From Ruegeria conchae (GTDB taxonomy: Bacteria; Pseudomonadota; Alphaproteobacteria; Rhodobacterales; Rhodobacteraceae): DNA of 64,000 nucleotides. The stretch spans positions 80,708-144,707 of the forward strand of contig NZ_AEYW01000024.1 in the NCBI RefSeq assembly GCF_000192475.1, written 5' to 3'. Shown here one piece after another: positions 1 through 8,912 of this stretch. Within the stretch, counting starts at the first letter, position 1; each line of letters starts with the position of its first letter. A model generated the notes under the pieces. That model searched no databases and was not told the origin of the DNA. It saw only the letters and a program-made list of their open reading frames with translations. A program made the position numbers and the translations under genes.

Positions 1-1206
1 TGTTGCAATTACCTGCTGGCAACTGATCTGGAGATGGGAACGCCGGATGGCTACGCTTCGACTTCCTGGGAGCGGGGCTATGGCGACTATGTTATGAAGC
101 CTGATTTGACCACGCTACGGCCGGTACCGTGGCTGGAAGGTACGGCACTCGTGCTGTGTGACATTCTTGATCACCACACACATGAGGAGGTCCCTCATTC
201 TCCACGCGCGATGCTTAAATCGCAGGTAAAACGCCTGAATGCGCTTGGATATGATGCTAAGATGGCAACTGAGCTGGAGTTTTTTCTCTTCGAAAAGAAC
301 TTTGATGAAATCCGCAAAAGCGGGTTTCGGGATCTGGAGCCGATATCGGGTTACAACGAAGATTATCACATATTCCAAACCACAAAGGAAGAACACGTGA
401 TGCGCCCGATCCGCAATCATTTGTGGAATGCTGGGATTCCGGTGGAAAATTCGAAAGGTGAAGCAGAGACCGGTCAGGAAGAGCTGAATATCAAGTATGC
501 CTCAGCATTGGACACGGCGGCTTATCACACAATCGCAAAACACGCCGTCAAAGAAATCGCGTGGCAGCAAGGCCATGCGGCGACATTTCTGCCGAAATGG
601 CACCATGACAAGGTAGGCAGTTCGTCCCACGTTCATCAATCGCTTTGGAAAGAGGGTTCAAATGCGTTCTTTGATCCAAGCGACAGTTTGGGCATGTCTG
701 AAGTAATGAAGGCCTATACCGCCGGTTTGTTGAAGTATGCGCCAGACTACACCTACTTCATGGCGCCCTACATCAATAGCTACAAACGGTTCATGAAGGG
801 TACTTTTGCACCGACCCGCATCATTTGGTCGGTGGATAATCGTACTGCCGGATACCGACTTTGTGGCGATGGTACAAAAGCTATTCGTATTGAGTGCCGG
901 ATCCCTGGCTCCGATATGAACCCTTATCTTGCCATGGCAGGCATGCTTGCCGCAGGTATTGCAGGTATTGAACAGGGCCTAGAGCTTCAAGCTCCAACCA
1001 AAGGTGACGTATATCAGGGAGAATCCGGGATGATTCCGGGTAATCTTCGCGATGCGCGTGACGCGTTACACGGATCTACGATGCTTCGCGCGGCTTTGGG
1101 CGACGAAGCCATCGACCACTATACGCACGCTGCTGAGGTGGAAATCGAAGAATTTGAACGTGTCGTGACTGACTACGAGATCGCGCGCGGATTTGAGCGG
1201 GCATAG
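1..1206 (+). CDS. Glutamine synthetase-like gamma-glutamylamide ligase, 5'-truncated by window edge
   Basis: ATP-dependent ligase of the glutamine synthetase superfamily, which joins the gamma-carboxyl of glutamate to ammonia or an amine in the cytoplasm. The frame stays open to base 1 (401 codons visible, family usually about 430-470), so the true start lies upstream; the Met at 34 is internal. The metal/substrate signature GSSSHVHQSL is at about residue 206, and a Glu-rich GQEELNIKY stretch at about residue 157 supports the catalytic fold. It is followed 90 bp later by an aldehyde dehydrogenase and then an alcohol dehydrogenase. That resembles gamma-glutamylation pathways (PuuA, IpuC, gamma-glutamylethanolamide synthetase) more than ammonia assimilation. 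The substrate is inferred, not shown; a housekeeping GlnA is unlikely in this context. Confidence 0.85.
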   Translation, partial: CCNYLLATDLEMGTPDGYASTSWERGYGDYVMKPDLTTLRPVPWLEGTALVLCDILDHHTHEEVPHSPRAMLKSQVKRLNALGYDAKMATELEFFLFEKNFDEIRKSGFRDLEPISGYNEDYHIFQTTKEEHVMRPIRNHLWNAGIPVENSKGEAETGQEELNIKYASALDTAAYHTIAKHAVKEIAWQQGHAATFLPKWHHDKVGSSSHVHQSLWKEGSNAFFDPSDSLGMSEVMKAYTAGLLKYAPDYTYFMAPYINSYKRFMKGTFAPTRIIWSVDNRTAGYRLCGDGTKAIRIECRIPGSDMNPYLAMAGMLAAGIAGIEQGLELQAPTKGDVYQGESGMIPGNLRDARDALHGSTMLRAALGDEAIDHYTHAAEVEIEEFERVVTDYEIARGFERA

Positions 1207-1295
1207 CTCCGTATTGCCCTCGGAACGTCGCTCGTTGGGTTTATGGGACTTTCTTTGAATAGACAGGGTGGAATCCCTGCATCTGGAGAACTGGC

Positions 1296-2678
1296 ATGGA
1301 TCAGGTTTTGAAATGTATCTCACCGATTGACGGGTCGGTATTTGCAGAACGCGTGGCTCTGTCACGGGATGAGGCCTTTGCTGCGGCAGAGCGCGCCCGA
1401 GGCGCACAGGCAGTTTGGGCTTCGCGCCCGCTAGAAGAGCGGATCGATTTGGTTATGGCTGGGGTTGCCGCTGTCGGGGCGATGAATGATGAAATCGTTC
1501 CTGAAATCGCAAAAATGATGGGCCGCCCGGTGCGCTATGGTGGCGAGTTCGGTGGGTTCAATGAACGCGCTAGCCACATGGCATCTATTGCCTCGGAAAG
1601 CCTTGCTGATATCGAAGTGGGCGAGGATGCGACCTTCAAACGCTATATCAAGCGTGTTCCGCACGGTGTGGTTTTTGTTGTAGCCCCTTGGAATTATCCG
1701 TTCATGACTGCGATCAACACGGTGGCTCCGGCACTGATTGCGGGCAATGCGGTTTTGCTGAAACACGCAACTCAGACACTGATAGTCGGGGAACGTATGG
1801 CGCAAGCATTTCATTCTGCGGGCGTGCCAGAAGGCGTATTCCAGAATGTTTTCCTAACCCATGAGGTGACCAATGATCTGATCGCAGGCAATGCGTTTGA
1901 TTATGTAAACTTCACAGGTTCCGTCGGTGGTGGAATTGCCATGGAGAGAGCTGCCGCAGGAACCTTTACCGGAGTCGGGACCGAGCTTGGAGGAAAAGAT
2001 CCCGGCTATGTGATGGAGGATGCCGATCTGGACGCTGCGGTTGACACCCTGATCGATGGCGCGATGTTCAACTCTGGCCAATGCTGTTGCGGCATCGAAC
2101 GTATCTATGTGCATGAAAGTCTCTATGATCAATTTGTTGAGAAGGCCGTCGAGATTGTAAAGGGATACAAGCTTGGCAATCCTTTAGATGCTGAGACGAC
2201 GATCGGGCCAATGGCCAATTTGCGGTTTGCTGCGGAAGTCCGGGCGCAGATATCAGAGGCTCTCGCAGATGGAGCTGTCGCGCATATCGATCTGTTTGCC
2301 GAAGATGATGGTGGCGCGTATCTGACGCCGCAGATTTTGACAAACGTCAATCATGATATGCGTGTGATGCGTGACGAGAGTTTTGGCCCAGTTGTTGGCA
2401 TCATGAAAGTGTCTTCAGACGATGAAGCTGTTGCTTTGATGAATGACAGCGAGTTTGGGCTGACAGCAAGTCTTTGGACGCAGGACGTCGACCGGGCAGC
2501 CCACATAGGTGATCGGATCGAGACTGGCACGGTGTTCTTGAACCGGGCAGATTATCTTGATCCCGGTCTTTGCTGGACGGGTTGTAAAAACACCGGACGT
2601 GGCGGCGGATTGTCGGTCATTGGTTATCACAACTTAACCCGACCAAAGAGCTATCACCTGAAAAAGGTGACTAAGTAA
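1296..2678 (+). CDS. NAD(P)-dependent aldehyde dehydrogenase
   Basis: Oxidises an aldehyde to a carboxylate with NAD(P). The 460-residue protein has the complete ALDH fold: an APWNYPF substrate/cofactor motif at about residue 130, the general base Glu in GTELGGKDP at about 230, and the nucleophile in NSGQCCCG at about 264. Three consecutive cysteines occur at the active site. It starts with ATG and lies 90 bp after the glutamine-synthetase-like ligase and 65 bp before an iron alcohol dehydrogenase. A sequential alcohol-to-aldehyde-to-acid oxidation, perhaps of a gamma-glutamylated amine as for PuuC, is a reasonable inference. The actual aldehyde is unknown. Confidence 0.9.
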   Translation: MDQVLKCISPIDGSVFAERVALSRDEAFAAAERARGAQAVWASRPLEERIDLVMAGVAAVGAMNDEIVPEIAKMMGRPVRYGGEFGGFNERASHMASIASESLADIEVGEDATFKRYIKRVPHGVVFVVAPWNYPFMTAINTVAPALIAGNAVLLKHATQTLIVGERMAQAFHSAGVPEGVFQNVFLTHEVTNDLIAGNAFDYVNFTGSVGGGIAMERAAAGTFTGVGTELGGKDPGYVMEDADLDAAVDTLIDGAMFNSGQCCCGIERIYVHESLYDQFVEKAVEIVKGYKLGNPLDAETTIGPMANLRFAAEVRAQISEALADGAVAHIDLFAEDDGGAYLTPQILTNVNHDMRVMRDESFGPVVGIMKVSSDDEAVALMNDSEFGLTASLWTQDVDRAAHIGDRIETGTVFLNRADYLDPGLCWTGCKNTGRGGGLSVIGYHNLTRPKSYHLKKVTK

Positions 2679-2743
2679 TCTCTGTGGCAACGCAGACATC
2701 ACATGTTGGGTGCATGCACCCTTTGAATTGAATAGGTGAGAGA

Positions 2744-3889
2744 ATGAGCATCACGGGAAACTGGTCGTATCCGACCGCGATCAAATTTGGCGTTGGGCGC
2801 ATTTCTGAGTTGGCGGGTGCCTGCAAGGATCTCGGAATAAACCGCCCGTTATTGGTGACGGATAAAGGATTGGCCAATTTGCCGATCACGGAACGCGCGC
2901 TCGATATCCTGGAAGCGGAGGGTCTTGGTCGCGGTTTGTTTTCTGATGTGGATCCGAACCCATCAGAGTTGAATCTGGCGGCGGGTGTGGACGCCTACAA
3001 AGAGGGTGGCCATGATGGGGTCATTGCATTTGGCGGCGGGTCCGGTCTCGATCTCGGTAAGATGGTGGCATTCCACGCCAATCAAACGCGTCCGATCTGG
3101 GATTTTGAAGATGTGGGCGATTGGTGGACACGTGCGGATGCCGATGTAATTGCGCCCATCATTGCGGTACCAACCACTGCGGGTACGGGTTCGGAAGTTG
3201 GCCGTGCGAGCATCATCACGAATTCACAAACTCACGTCAAAAAAATCATCTTCCACCCGAAAGTTTTACCCTCGGTTGTGATTTGTGATCCGGAATTGAC
3301 CGTTGGCATGCCCAAGTTCATTACGGCTGGCACCGGTCTTGACGCCTTTGCTCATTGTGTTGAAGCGTACTCCTCGCCACATTACCATCCGATGAGTCAG
3401 GGTATTGCACTGGAAGGCATGCGCCTTGTCATCAACAATCTGCCGCGGGCCTATGCAGACGGTACGGACCTTGAGGCACGGGCCCATATGATGAGTGCAG
3501 CAGCCATGGGGGCCACGGCCTTTCAGAAGGGACTAGGTGCTATTCACGCCTTGAGTCACCCGATCGGCGCGATCTTTAACACTCACCACGGCACCACAAA
3601 TGCTGTGTGCATGCCGGAGGTTCTCAAGTTCAATGCGGACGTCATTCGCGATCGCTTTAATCTGGCGGCTGGTTATCTGGGTATTGATGGGGGATTTGAG
3701 GGCTTTCAGAGCTTTGTGCAGGACTTCAATGACGGTTTTAATATTCCGCGAAAGTTGTCCGAGATGGGCGTAACTGTAGACAAGATGGATGCGCTTGTGG
3801 AAGGGGCAATCTCTGACCCGTCTTGTGGTGGCAATCCAGTGGAACTGACACGCGAAAATTTGCGCCACCTGTTTAATGCGCTGATTTAA
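2744..3889 (+). CDS. Iron-containing (type III) alcohol dehydrogenase
   Basis: NAD-dependent oxidoreductase interconverting an alcohol and an aldehyde. At 381 residues it matches the family length. It shows the dinucleotide loop GGGSGLDLGK at about residue 97, the TTAGTGSE motif at about 144, and the four metal ligands expected from FucO/DhaT proteins: D200, H204, H268 and H282, the last within TPHG-like NTHHG. It sits directly after the aldehyde dehydrogenase and 10 nt before the EamA gene, so all are probably co-transcribed. In this context it may oxidise the hydroxyl of an amino alcohol or its gamma-glutamyl derivative; substrate is inferred only. Confidence 0.9.
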   Translation: MSITGNWSYPTAIKFGVGRISELAGACKDLGINRPLLVTDKGLANLPITERALDILEAEGLGRGLFSDVDPNPSELNLAAGVDAYKEGGHDGVIAFGGGSGLDLGKMVAFHANQTRPIWDFEDVGDWWTRADADVIAPIIAVPTTAGTGSEVGRASIITNSQTHVKKIIFHPKVLPSVVICDPELTVGMPKFITAGTGLDAFAHCVEAYSSPHYHPMSQGIALEGMRLVINNLPRAYADGTDLEARAHMMSAAAMGATAFQKGLGAIHALSHPIGAIFNTHHGTTNAVCMPEVLKFNADVIRDRFNLAAGYLGIDGGFEGFQSFVQDFNDGFNIPRKLSEMGVTVDKMDALVEGAISDPSCGGNPVELTRENLRHLFNALI

Positions 3890-3899
3890 TACACGTCAT

Positions 3900-4739
3900 T
3901 TGAGCACGGGCATCATCATAATTATCCTTGCGGCGGCAGTTTTGCATGCCGCTTGGAATACGATCGTTAAGGCAGCCGGTGACCGAACAGTGACGTTGGG
4001 GCTGGTCGCGCTTGGGCATGTTTTCCCGGGCCTGATCTTGGTGACCTATCTGCCTTTTCCAGCCATTGAAAGCTGGCCGTATTTGTTGGGATCAACGGTG
4101 ATCCACTTCGGGTATTTTTATATGCTCGGTCAGGCATATAAACATGGCGATCTCAGCGTGGTTTACCCGATTGCGCGCGGCATCGTGCCTGCATTGGTTT
4201 CGCTTTGGGCAATGCTCTTTGTGGGTGAGGTGCTGCCCGCACAAGCGTGGTTGGGCATAGCGCTGATCGCGGGGGCTATTCAGCTATCCAGCTGGGCGGC
4301 GTTACGTCAGGGCGTTGGCCGCGCGGCATTGGGATTTGCCCTAGGAACCGGAGTGTGTATTTCAGCCTATTCGCTTGTCGATGGTGTCGGAGTGCGCCTG
4401 TCCGAAAATACGCTTGGGTACTGGGCTTGGCACTCTCTGTTGCATGTTTTCATAGCGGCTTTTGTTGGTATCAGGCGTGGCAGGGCGATGTTGACGTTAC
4501 CTGCTAAGACATGGGTTATCGGGCTCACGGGTGGATTCGTTTCGATGACAGCCTACGGTCTTGTCCTCTATGCAAAAAACTTCGCGCCTCTTGGTGCCGT
4601 TTCGGCTTTGCGGGAAACGTCCGTGATATTTGCGGCTCTGATTGGGTATTTGCTGCTTGGTGAAGGTCACCCGGTCCGTCGAATCATGGCTGCAATCATT
4701 ATGGCTGTCGGCGTGGCATTGATCGCTTTGGCGTCCTGA
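3900..4739 (+). CDS. EamA/DMT-family membrane transporter
   Basis: Inner-membrane protein of the drug/metabolite transporter superfamily, 279 residues with about ten hydrophobic segments arranged as two EamA repeats; the second begins after the basic RGRAMLTLPAK loop near residue 195. The start is TTG, 10 nt after the alcohol dehydrogenase stop; no closer ATG gives the complete first helix. Family members export amino acids, amines and other small metabolites. Placement inside a catabolic operon suggests relief of a toxic intermediate or overflow, but the substrate cannot be read from sequence. Confidence 0.8.
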   Translation: MSTGIIIIILAAAVLHAAWNTIVKAAGDRTVTLGLVALGHVFPGLILVTYLPFPAIESWPYLLGSTVIHFGYFYMLGQAYKHGDLSVVYPIARGIVPALVSLWAMLFVGEVLPAQAWLGIALIAGAIQLSSWAALRQGVGRAALGFALGTGVCISAYSLVDGVGVRLSENTLGYWAWHSLLHVFIAAFVGIRRGRAMLTLPAKTWVIGLTGGFVSMTAYGLVLYAKNFAPLGAVSALRETSVIFAALIGYLLLGEGHPVRRIMAAIIMAVGVALIALAS

Positions 4740-4915
4740 GCTGTCAGGAAGTAATACAACAATCATTTTGTGCCGTAATGACTCGCCCGTTGGGCAGTTG
4801 ACGGCGTGACCGTTTATGTTTGAATTGGATATATATTTTTATGAAAAACCAAAATTGTCACAAAACTATTACTTTTTTTGTGGATTTATAAGTGGAATTA
4901 TGGCGAAGTTAAAAA

Positions 4916-5761
4916 ATGAACGATGATAGTGGAAACATACCACATCGAGGGCGGGAGCTTCTTGACGTGTTGGCACGGTTGGGCGGCTCTGCACGCAACA
5001 CCCAAATCGCCCAAGTCATGGATGTGTCCGAAGAAACCGTTCGCCGTCTTGTCAAAGCGCTCGCACGCGAAAACATGGTCGAACGTGTTCACGGAGGGAC
5101 GTATCTGTCGCGGGCGCAGGACACGCCAATGTTCTCTGGGGCGCTCGAACATAATGCGAAAGAGAAGACCCTTATTGCAAATCGGGTCAGCCAGATCATC
5201 GAAGACGGAATGGTGATATTCGTCTCGGTAGGCTCGACCATGACGCATGTTGCGGAACAGCTCCGCGATCATAAGGACCTTTTGGTAGTGAGCAATTCGC
5301 TGTCGGTTATCGCATCTTTGGCAGATCACAACGGTACGCGCGCCATTCTTGCCGGAGGCGAAGTCATCCGCTCAGAACGCGGAAGCTTTGGGCGTGCCGC
5401 CGAGCAACTGGCGTGTCAGTATAGCTATGACGCCATTATCTGTGGTGCCGATGCCTTGTCTCTGAAAGGCGGAGTGCTGACCTCGAATCTGCTGGAAGCC
5501 GAGCTGACACGCGCGCTTTTGGACAACACCGCACGTACGATTGTCGCAACGGACAACACAAAATTTGGAGCGCGAGCGGCCAATATCGCTTGTCGGTTTG
5601 ATCAAGTGACCGATCTGGTCACAGATATTACCCCACCCGCCAACTTTGGTTCGGCGCTGCATGAGGCTGGGGTCAGGGTCCACGTCGCTTCTGAAAGGGG
5701 TGGAACCAGCAATGGCGCAAGTGCAGATGATGCCAATGCCGCCATAGATGAAGAAAACTAA
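4916..5761 (+). CDS. DeoR/GlpR-family transcriptional regulator
   Basis: Cytoplasmic repressor-type regulator of 281 residues. An N-terminal helix-turn-helix (residues about 15-65, with the recognition region SEETVRRLVKALARENMVERVHGG) precedes a DeoRC sugar-phosphate-isomerase-like effector domain with VGSTM, SNSL, AGGE and TDNTKFG motifs. It follows a 176-bp gap rich in A/T and precedes the ABC importer by 29 bp, so it probably controls that importer and perhaps the upstream dehydrogenases. DeoR effectors are usually phosphorylated intermediates. The last 35 residues are a hydrophilic, Ala/Asn/Asp-rich tail of no recognised function. Confidence 0.88.
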   Translation: MNDDSGNIPHRGRELLDVLARLGGSARNTQIAQVMDVSEETVRRLVKALARENMVERVHGGTYLSRAQDTPMFSGALEHNAKEKTLIANRVSQIIEDGMVIFVSVGSTMTHVAEQLRDHKDLLVVSNSLSVIASLADHNGTRAILAGGEVIRSERGSFGRAAEQLACQYSYDAIICGADALSLKGGVLTSNLLEAELTRALLDNTARTIVATDNTKFGARAANIACRFDQVTDLVTDITPPANFGSALHEAGVRVHVASERGGTSNGASADDANAAIDEEN

Positions 5762-5790
5762 GAAACAGAGCTATCTTTAGGGAGGTTATC

Positions 5791-7830
5791 ATGAAGAAGC
5801 TTTTGATGTCCGGAGCCGCATTTGCGACTCTTGGAAGTGCTGCCTGGGCAAATTGTCCGACTGCGACGGTGGTAGATATGCAAGGCCTGACGGATGGGGC
5901 ATATCCTCAGCAATTTGATCTGTCTGAATTCCAGTCCGCAGGAAATTGTACGCTTGGATTTTCGGAAAATCCATCTATCGCAGATCTCAACGGCATGATC
6001 CGAGGCAACGAAGCCCTACCAGCAGTAGCGGATCGGTTGCCAGCTGATCCACTGGTTATCGTGCCCTACGACAGTATTGGTCAGTATGGTGGCCAGCTGG
6101 ACGCGCTGTCCAACGCTACGGAAAGCGGTACATCCGACTTCTTGTCTGTGCGCCACGTCAATCTGTTCCGTTATTCCGACGACTTGCAAACCTTGGTGCC
6201 CAATGTTGCGAAGTCCTGGGAATGGAATGACGCATTCACCGAGCTGACGGTTCATCTGCGTTCAGGTCACAAATGGTCGGATGGCGCGCCATTTACATCC
6301 GCAGATGTTGTCTTTTGGTATGATAACCTGATGATGGACACCAACGTTATAGCCGAAGCGAAGGACTACGCGCTGGCAGGTGGTGAACCGATGAAGGTTG
6401 AGGCGCTGGACGATACTACCGTTCGTTTTGCGCTGGCAGCGCCGAAGCCGGGTCTGACAGAGACGTTCTCTTTCACGTATGTTCAGCCCTTCCAGCCAAA
6501 GCATTTCTTTGAACAGTTCCATCCGGCTCTGGATGCAAATGCGGACGCCAATGCACAAGCACTTGGATATGAGAACGGTTATGAGCTGATTAAAGCTTAT
6601 TACGGTAATTCCGACTGGATGGACACGCCATCTCCGATGTTGACCGCGGGTGATAAACTGGCAGGTCTGCCCAAGGATGCGATGCCAACATTGGAAAGCC
6701 ACATTCTGGTCAAGGAAAGCACAGAGGGGCGCCACTACGTTGCGAACCCATATTTCTTCCAGGTGGATACGGCAGGAAACCAGCTGCCCTATATCTCTGA
6801 GATGGATGAGACCTATGTTCCAGATGAAGAGGTGCGGAACCTTAAACTGTTGAACGGTGAGGTGGATTACAAGTCGCAGGGCGTAAACCTGACATCTGCT
6901 CCGGTTCTGTTGGAAGGTCAGGAAAGCGGGAACTACACTTTAGAAGTGAAGCCGGCAATTGGCTACCCGGTGCTGACGTTCAACGTTACTGCTGAGGATG
7001 AAGCTAAAAGAGCGATCTTCAATGACATTCGTTTTAGAACAGCGATGTCGGTTGCGATGGATCGCAATCAGCTAAATGAGGTAACCGCATTCGGTCTTGG
7101 TGAGCCAACACAGTATATTGGTTTTTCTCCACGTCCGGATTTCATCGACGAAAAGTGGTCGAACTACGAGATCAACTTTGATCAGGAACGTGCAAATGCT
7201 CTTCTGGATGAAGTTGGCCTTGTTGATCAGAACGGAGACGGTTTCCGCGATCTGCCAAACGGTGATCCGTTTGTGCTGGACTGGCAGTTCTCGACGCAAT
7301 CCGCATCGGCTCAACTGGTGGAACTGATCGCACAGAATTGGAAAGATGTGGGCGTCAACACGGCAATCAAAGAGGTTACCTCGGATGAGTTTCGTGCCGC
7401 GCAATCGGCAAACACTCTGGACATGGGCATGTGGCTCAAAAGCCAGCCAGCCGGTTCGGTTCTTGGCGATGGTGAAATCTGGGTACCGCCGTTTGACGGG
7501 TATTTCGACGTGCGTACCGGTATGCTGTGGGCGGAATACATCAGTTCAAATGGGGAAAATGGTGTGGAACCACCAGCTTGGGTTGCTGATCTGAAAGCGG
7601 CATTGGACACCTACCAATCCAGTGCGCCCGGATCAGACGCCTCGGTCGCCGCTGCGCAGAAGATGGTCGAGATCATGACTGGGGAGATGCTGTTCATTGG
7701 TACAGTTAATGCTCCGGCCCCGATCTATCATTCGAACAACCTGCAGAACTTCACTGAATTCAAAACGCAGTCCTACGAGTTCTATAGAACCTATCCGTAC
7801 CGCCCTGCCCAGTGGTGGCTGTCGGAGTGA
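5791..7830 (+). CDS. Family-5 ABC transporter periplasmic substrate-binding protein
   Basis: Periplasmic receptor of a peptide/opine/nickel-type (family 5) ABC importer. It has a cleavable signal peptide (MKKLLMSGAAFATLGSAAWA) and a mature protein of about 659 residues, larger than OppA (about 520). The fold markers WSDGAPFTSADVVFWYDNL (about residue 165) and RFRTAMSVAMDRN (about 413) are typical. A GGAGG ribosome site lies 7 nt before the ATG. It is followed by a short stem-loop and then two permease and two ATPase genes. Family 5 also includes oligosaccharide binders, so peptide, gamma-glutamyl compound or glycoside are all possible ligands; the DeoR neighbour keeps a sugar option open. Confidence 0.85.
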   Translation: MKKLLMSGAAFATLGSAAWANCPTATVVDMQGLTDGAYPQQFDLSEFQSAGNCTLGFSENPSIADLNGMIRGNEALPAVADRLPADPLVIVPYDSIGQYGGQLDALSNATESGTSDFLSVRHVNLFRYSDDLQTLVPNVAKSWEWNDAFTELTVHLRSGHKWSDGAPFTSADVVFWYDNLMMDTNVIAEAKDYALAGGEPMKVEALDDTTVRFALAAPKPGLTETFSFTYVQPFQPKHFFEQFHPALDANADANAQALGYENGYELIKAYYGNSDWMDTPSPMLTAGDKLAGLPKDAMPTLESHILVKESTEGRHYVANPYFFQVDTAGNQLPYISEMDETYVPDEEVRNLKLLNGEVDYKSQGVNLTSAPVLLEGQESGNYTLEVKPAIGYPVLTFNVTAEDEAKRAIFNDIRFRTAMSVAMDRNQLNEVTAFGLGEPTQYIGFSPRPDFIDEKWSNYEINFDQERANALLDEVGLVDQNGDGFRDLPNGDPFVLDWQFSTQSASAQLVELIAQNWKDVGVNTAIKEVTSDEFRAAQSANTLDMGMWLKSQPAGSVLGDGEIWVPPFDGYFDVRTGMLWAEYISSNGENGVEPPAWVADLKAALDTYQSSAPGSDASVAAAQKMVEIMTGEMLFIGTVNAPAPIYHSNNLQNFTEFKTQSYEFYRTYPYRPAQWWLSE

Positions 7831-7857
7831 TAGGCGTTTCAATCTAAGACAACGGTT

Positions 7858-7875
7858 AGGGGCGTCAGCGCCCCT
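7858..7875 (+). other. Stem-loop between binding-protein and permease genes
   Basis: AGGGGCG (7858-7864), loop TCAG, CGCCCCT (7869-7875), then TTTCC. A 7-bp GC-rich stem directly after the binding-protein stop codon and 27 bp before the permease ATG. It probably stabilises the upstream mRNA or attenuates transcription so that more binding protein than permease is made. Similar elements follow tctC and ugpB in this window. Confidence 0.55.
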
Positions 7876-7902
7876 TTCCACATGCTAGCCAGGAACTAAG
7901 AA

Positions 7903-8907
7903 ATGCTCCAATTCGCTCGCTTTGCCGCCACGCGCGCAGTGATGGCTGTGGTCACTCTCGTGTTGGTCTCGCTCATCGTTTTTACACTGATGGAGCTTGT
8001 GCCGGGTGATTGTGCTGAACGCTATCTCGCCTACAAAAACACGCAGGGCTCGGCCATTACGTTGGCTGATATCGAGGCTGAGAGGGTAAGGCTGGGGCTT
8101 GATCGTCCTTTTCTGGTACGTTGGGCTACTTGGTTAAGCGGCGCTTTCCGCGGTGATTTCGGGGATAGCTGCATTTTGCGCGTCAATATCGCGCAACTTC
8201 TAGGTGACAAGTTTTGGATCTCTTTGTGGATCTGCTTGGGCTCTTTGACACTGGCATATATGATCGCAATTCCGGTTGGCATTATCTCGGCGGCGTCAAG
8301 GAACGCTTTCCTCAACAATTCCCTGCGGCTCGTCAGCTATTTGGGTCTGGCAATGCCGAACTTTCTGCTGGCGTTGATGGTGATGTTGTTTTCCACCGTG
8401 TATTTTGGGGAAACACTGACCGGCCTGTTCAGTCCTGAATATCGTGAAGCGCCCTGGTCATGGGCCAAGTTTGTGGATCTTTTGAAGCATGCCTGGCTGC
8501 CGATTTTCATTCTGGGATGGTCGGCAACCGCATTTGCTCTGCAAACCGTTCGTGCACTGATGTCGGACGAGATCGGTAAGCTTTACGTGACCGCCGCCGC
8601 CGCGCGCGGGATATATGGCCGCCGACTCTTATGGCGCTATCCCGCACGCCATGCGCTGGGGCCGATCGTCAACTCGCTTGGATTCGACCTGAACCGTATC
8701 TTCAATGAACTGCCCATTGTGGCCCTGATCCTGACACTCACCGAAGCTGGATCTCTACTGCTTGAGGCGCTGGCACGGTCGAATGACCAGCAGTTGGCTG
8801 GTGCGATCATATTCTTGCTGACAGCTGCCATCGTCACGCTGAACTTCGCGACCGACATCCTGTTGGCTGTAATTGACCCGCGCGTGCGCAAGAGCATTCT
8901 GAGGTAA
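7903..8907 (+). CDS. Opp/Dpp-type ABC permease, first subunit
   Basis: Inner-membrane permease of 334 residues, OppB/DppB-like. It has an N-terminal membrane anchor (about residues 10-32) with the typical MELVPGD motif after it, a periplasmic segment, then a block of membrane helices carrying the EAA-like coupling region YVTAAAARGIYGRRLLWRYP at about residue 228, which contacts the ATPase subunits. The next permease starts 5 nt downstream. Its partners are the upstream binding protein and the downstream OppD/OppF-like ATPases. Confidence 0.87.
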   Translation: MLQFARFAATRAVMAVVTLVLVSLIVFTLMELVPGDCAERYLAYKNTQGSAITLADIEAERVRLGLDRPFLVRWATWLSGAFRGDFGDSCILRVNIAQLLGDKFWISLWICLGSLTLAYMIAIPVGIISAASRNAFLNNSLRLVSYLGLAMPNFLLALMVMLFSTVYFGETLTGLFSPEYREAPWSWAKFVDLLKHAWLPIFILGWSATAFALQTVRALMSDEIGKLYVTAAAARGIYGRRLLWRYPARHALGPIVNSLGFDLNRIFNELPIVALILTLTEAGSLLLEALARSNDQQLAGAIIFLLTAAIVTLNFATDILLAVIDPRVRKSILR

Positions 8908-8912
8908 CGCCC

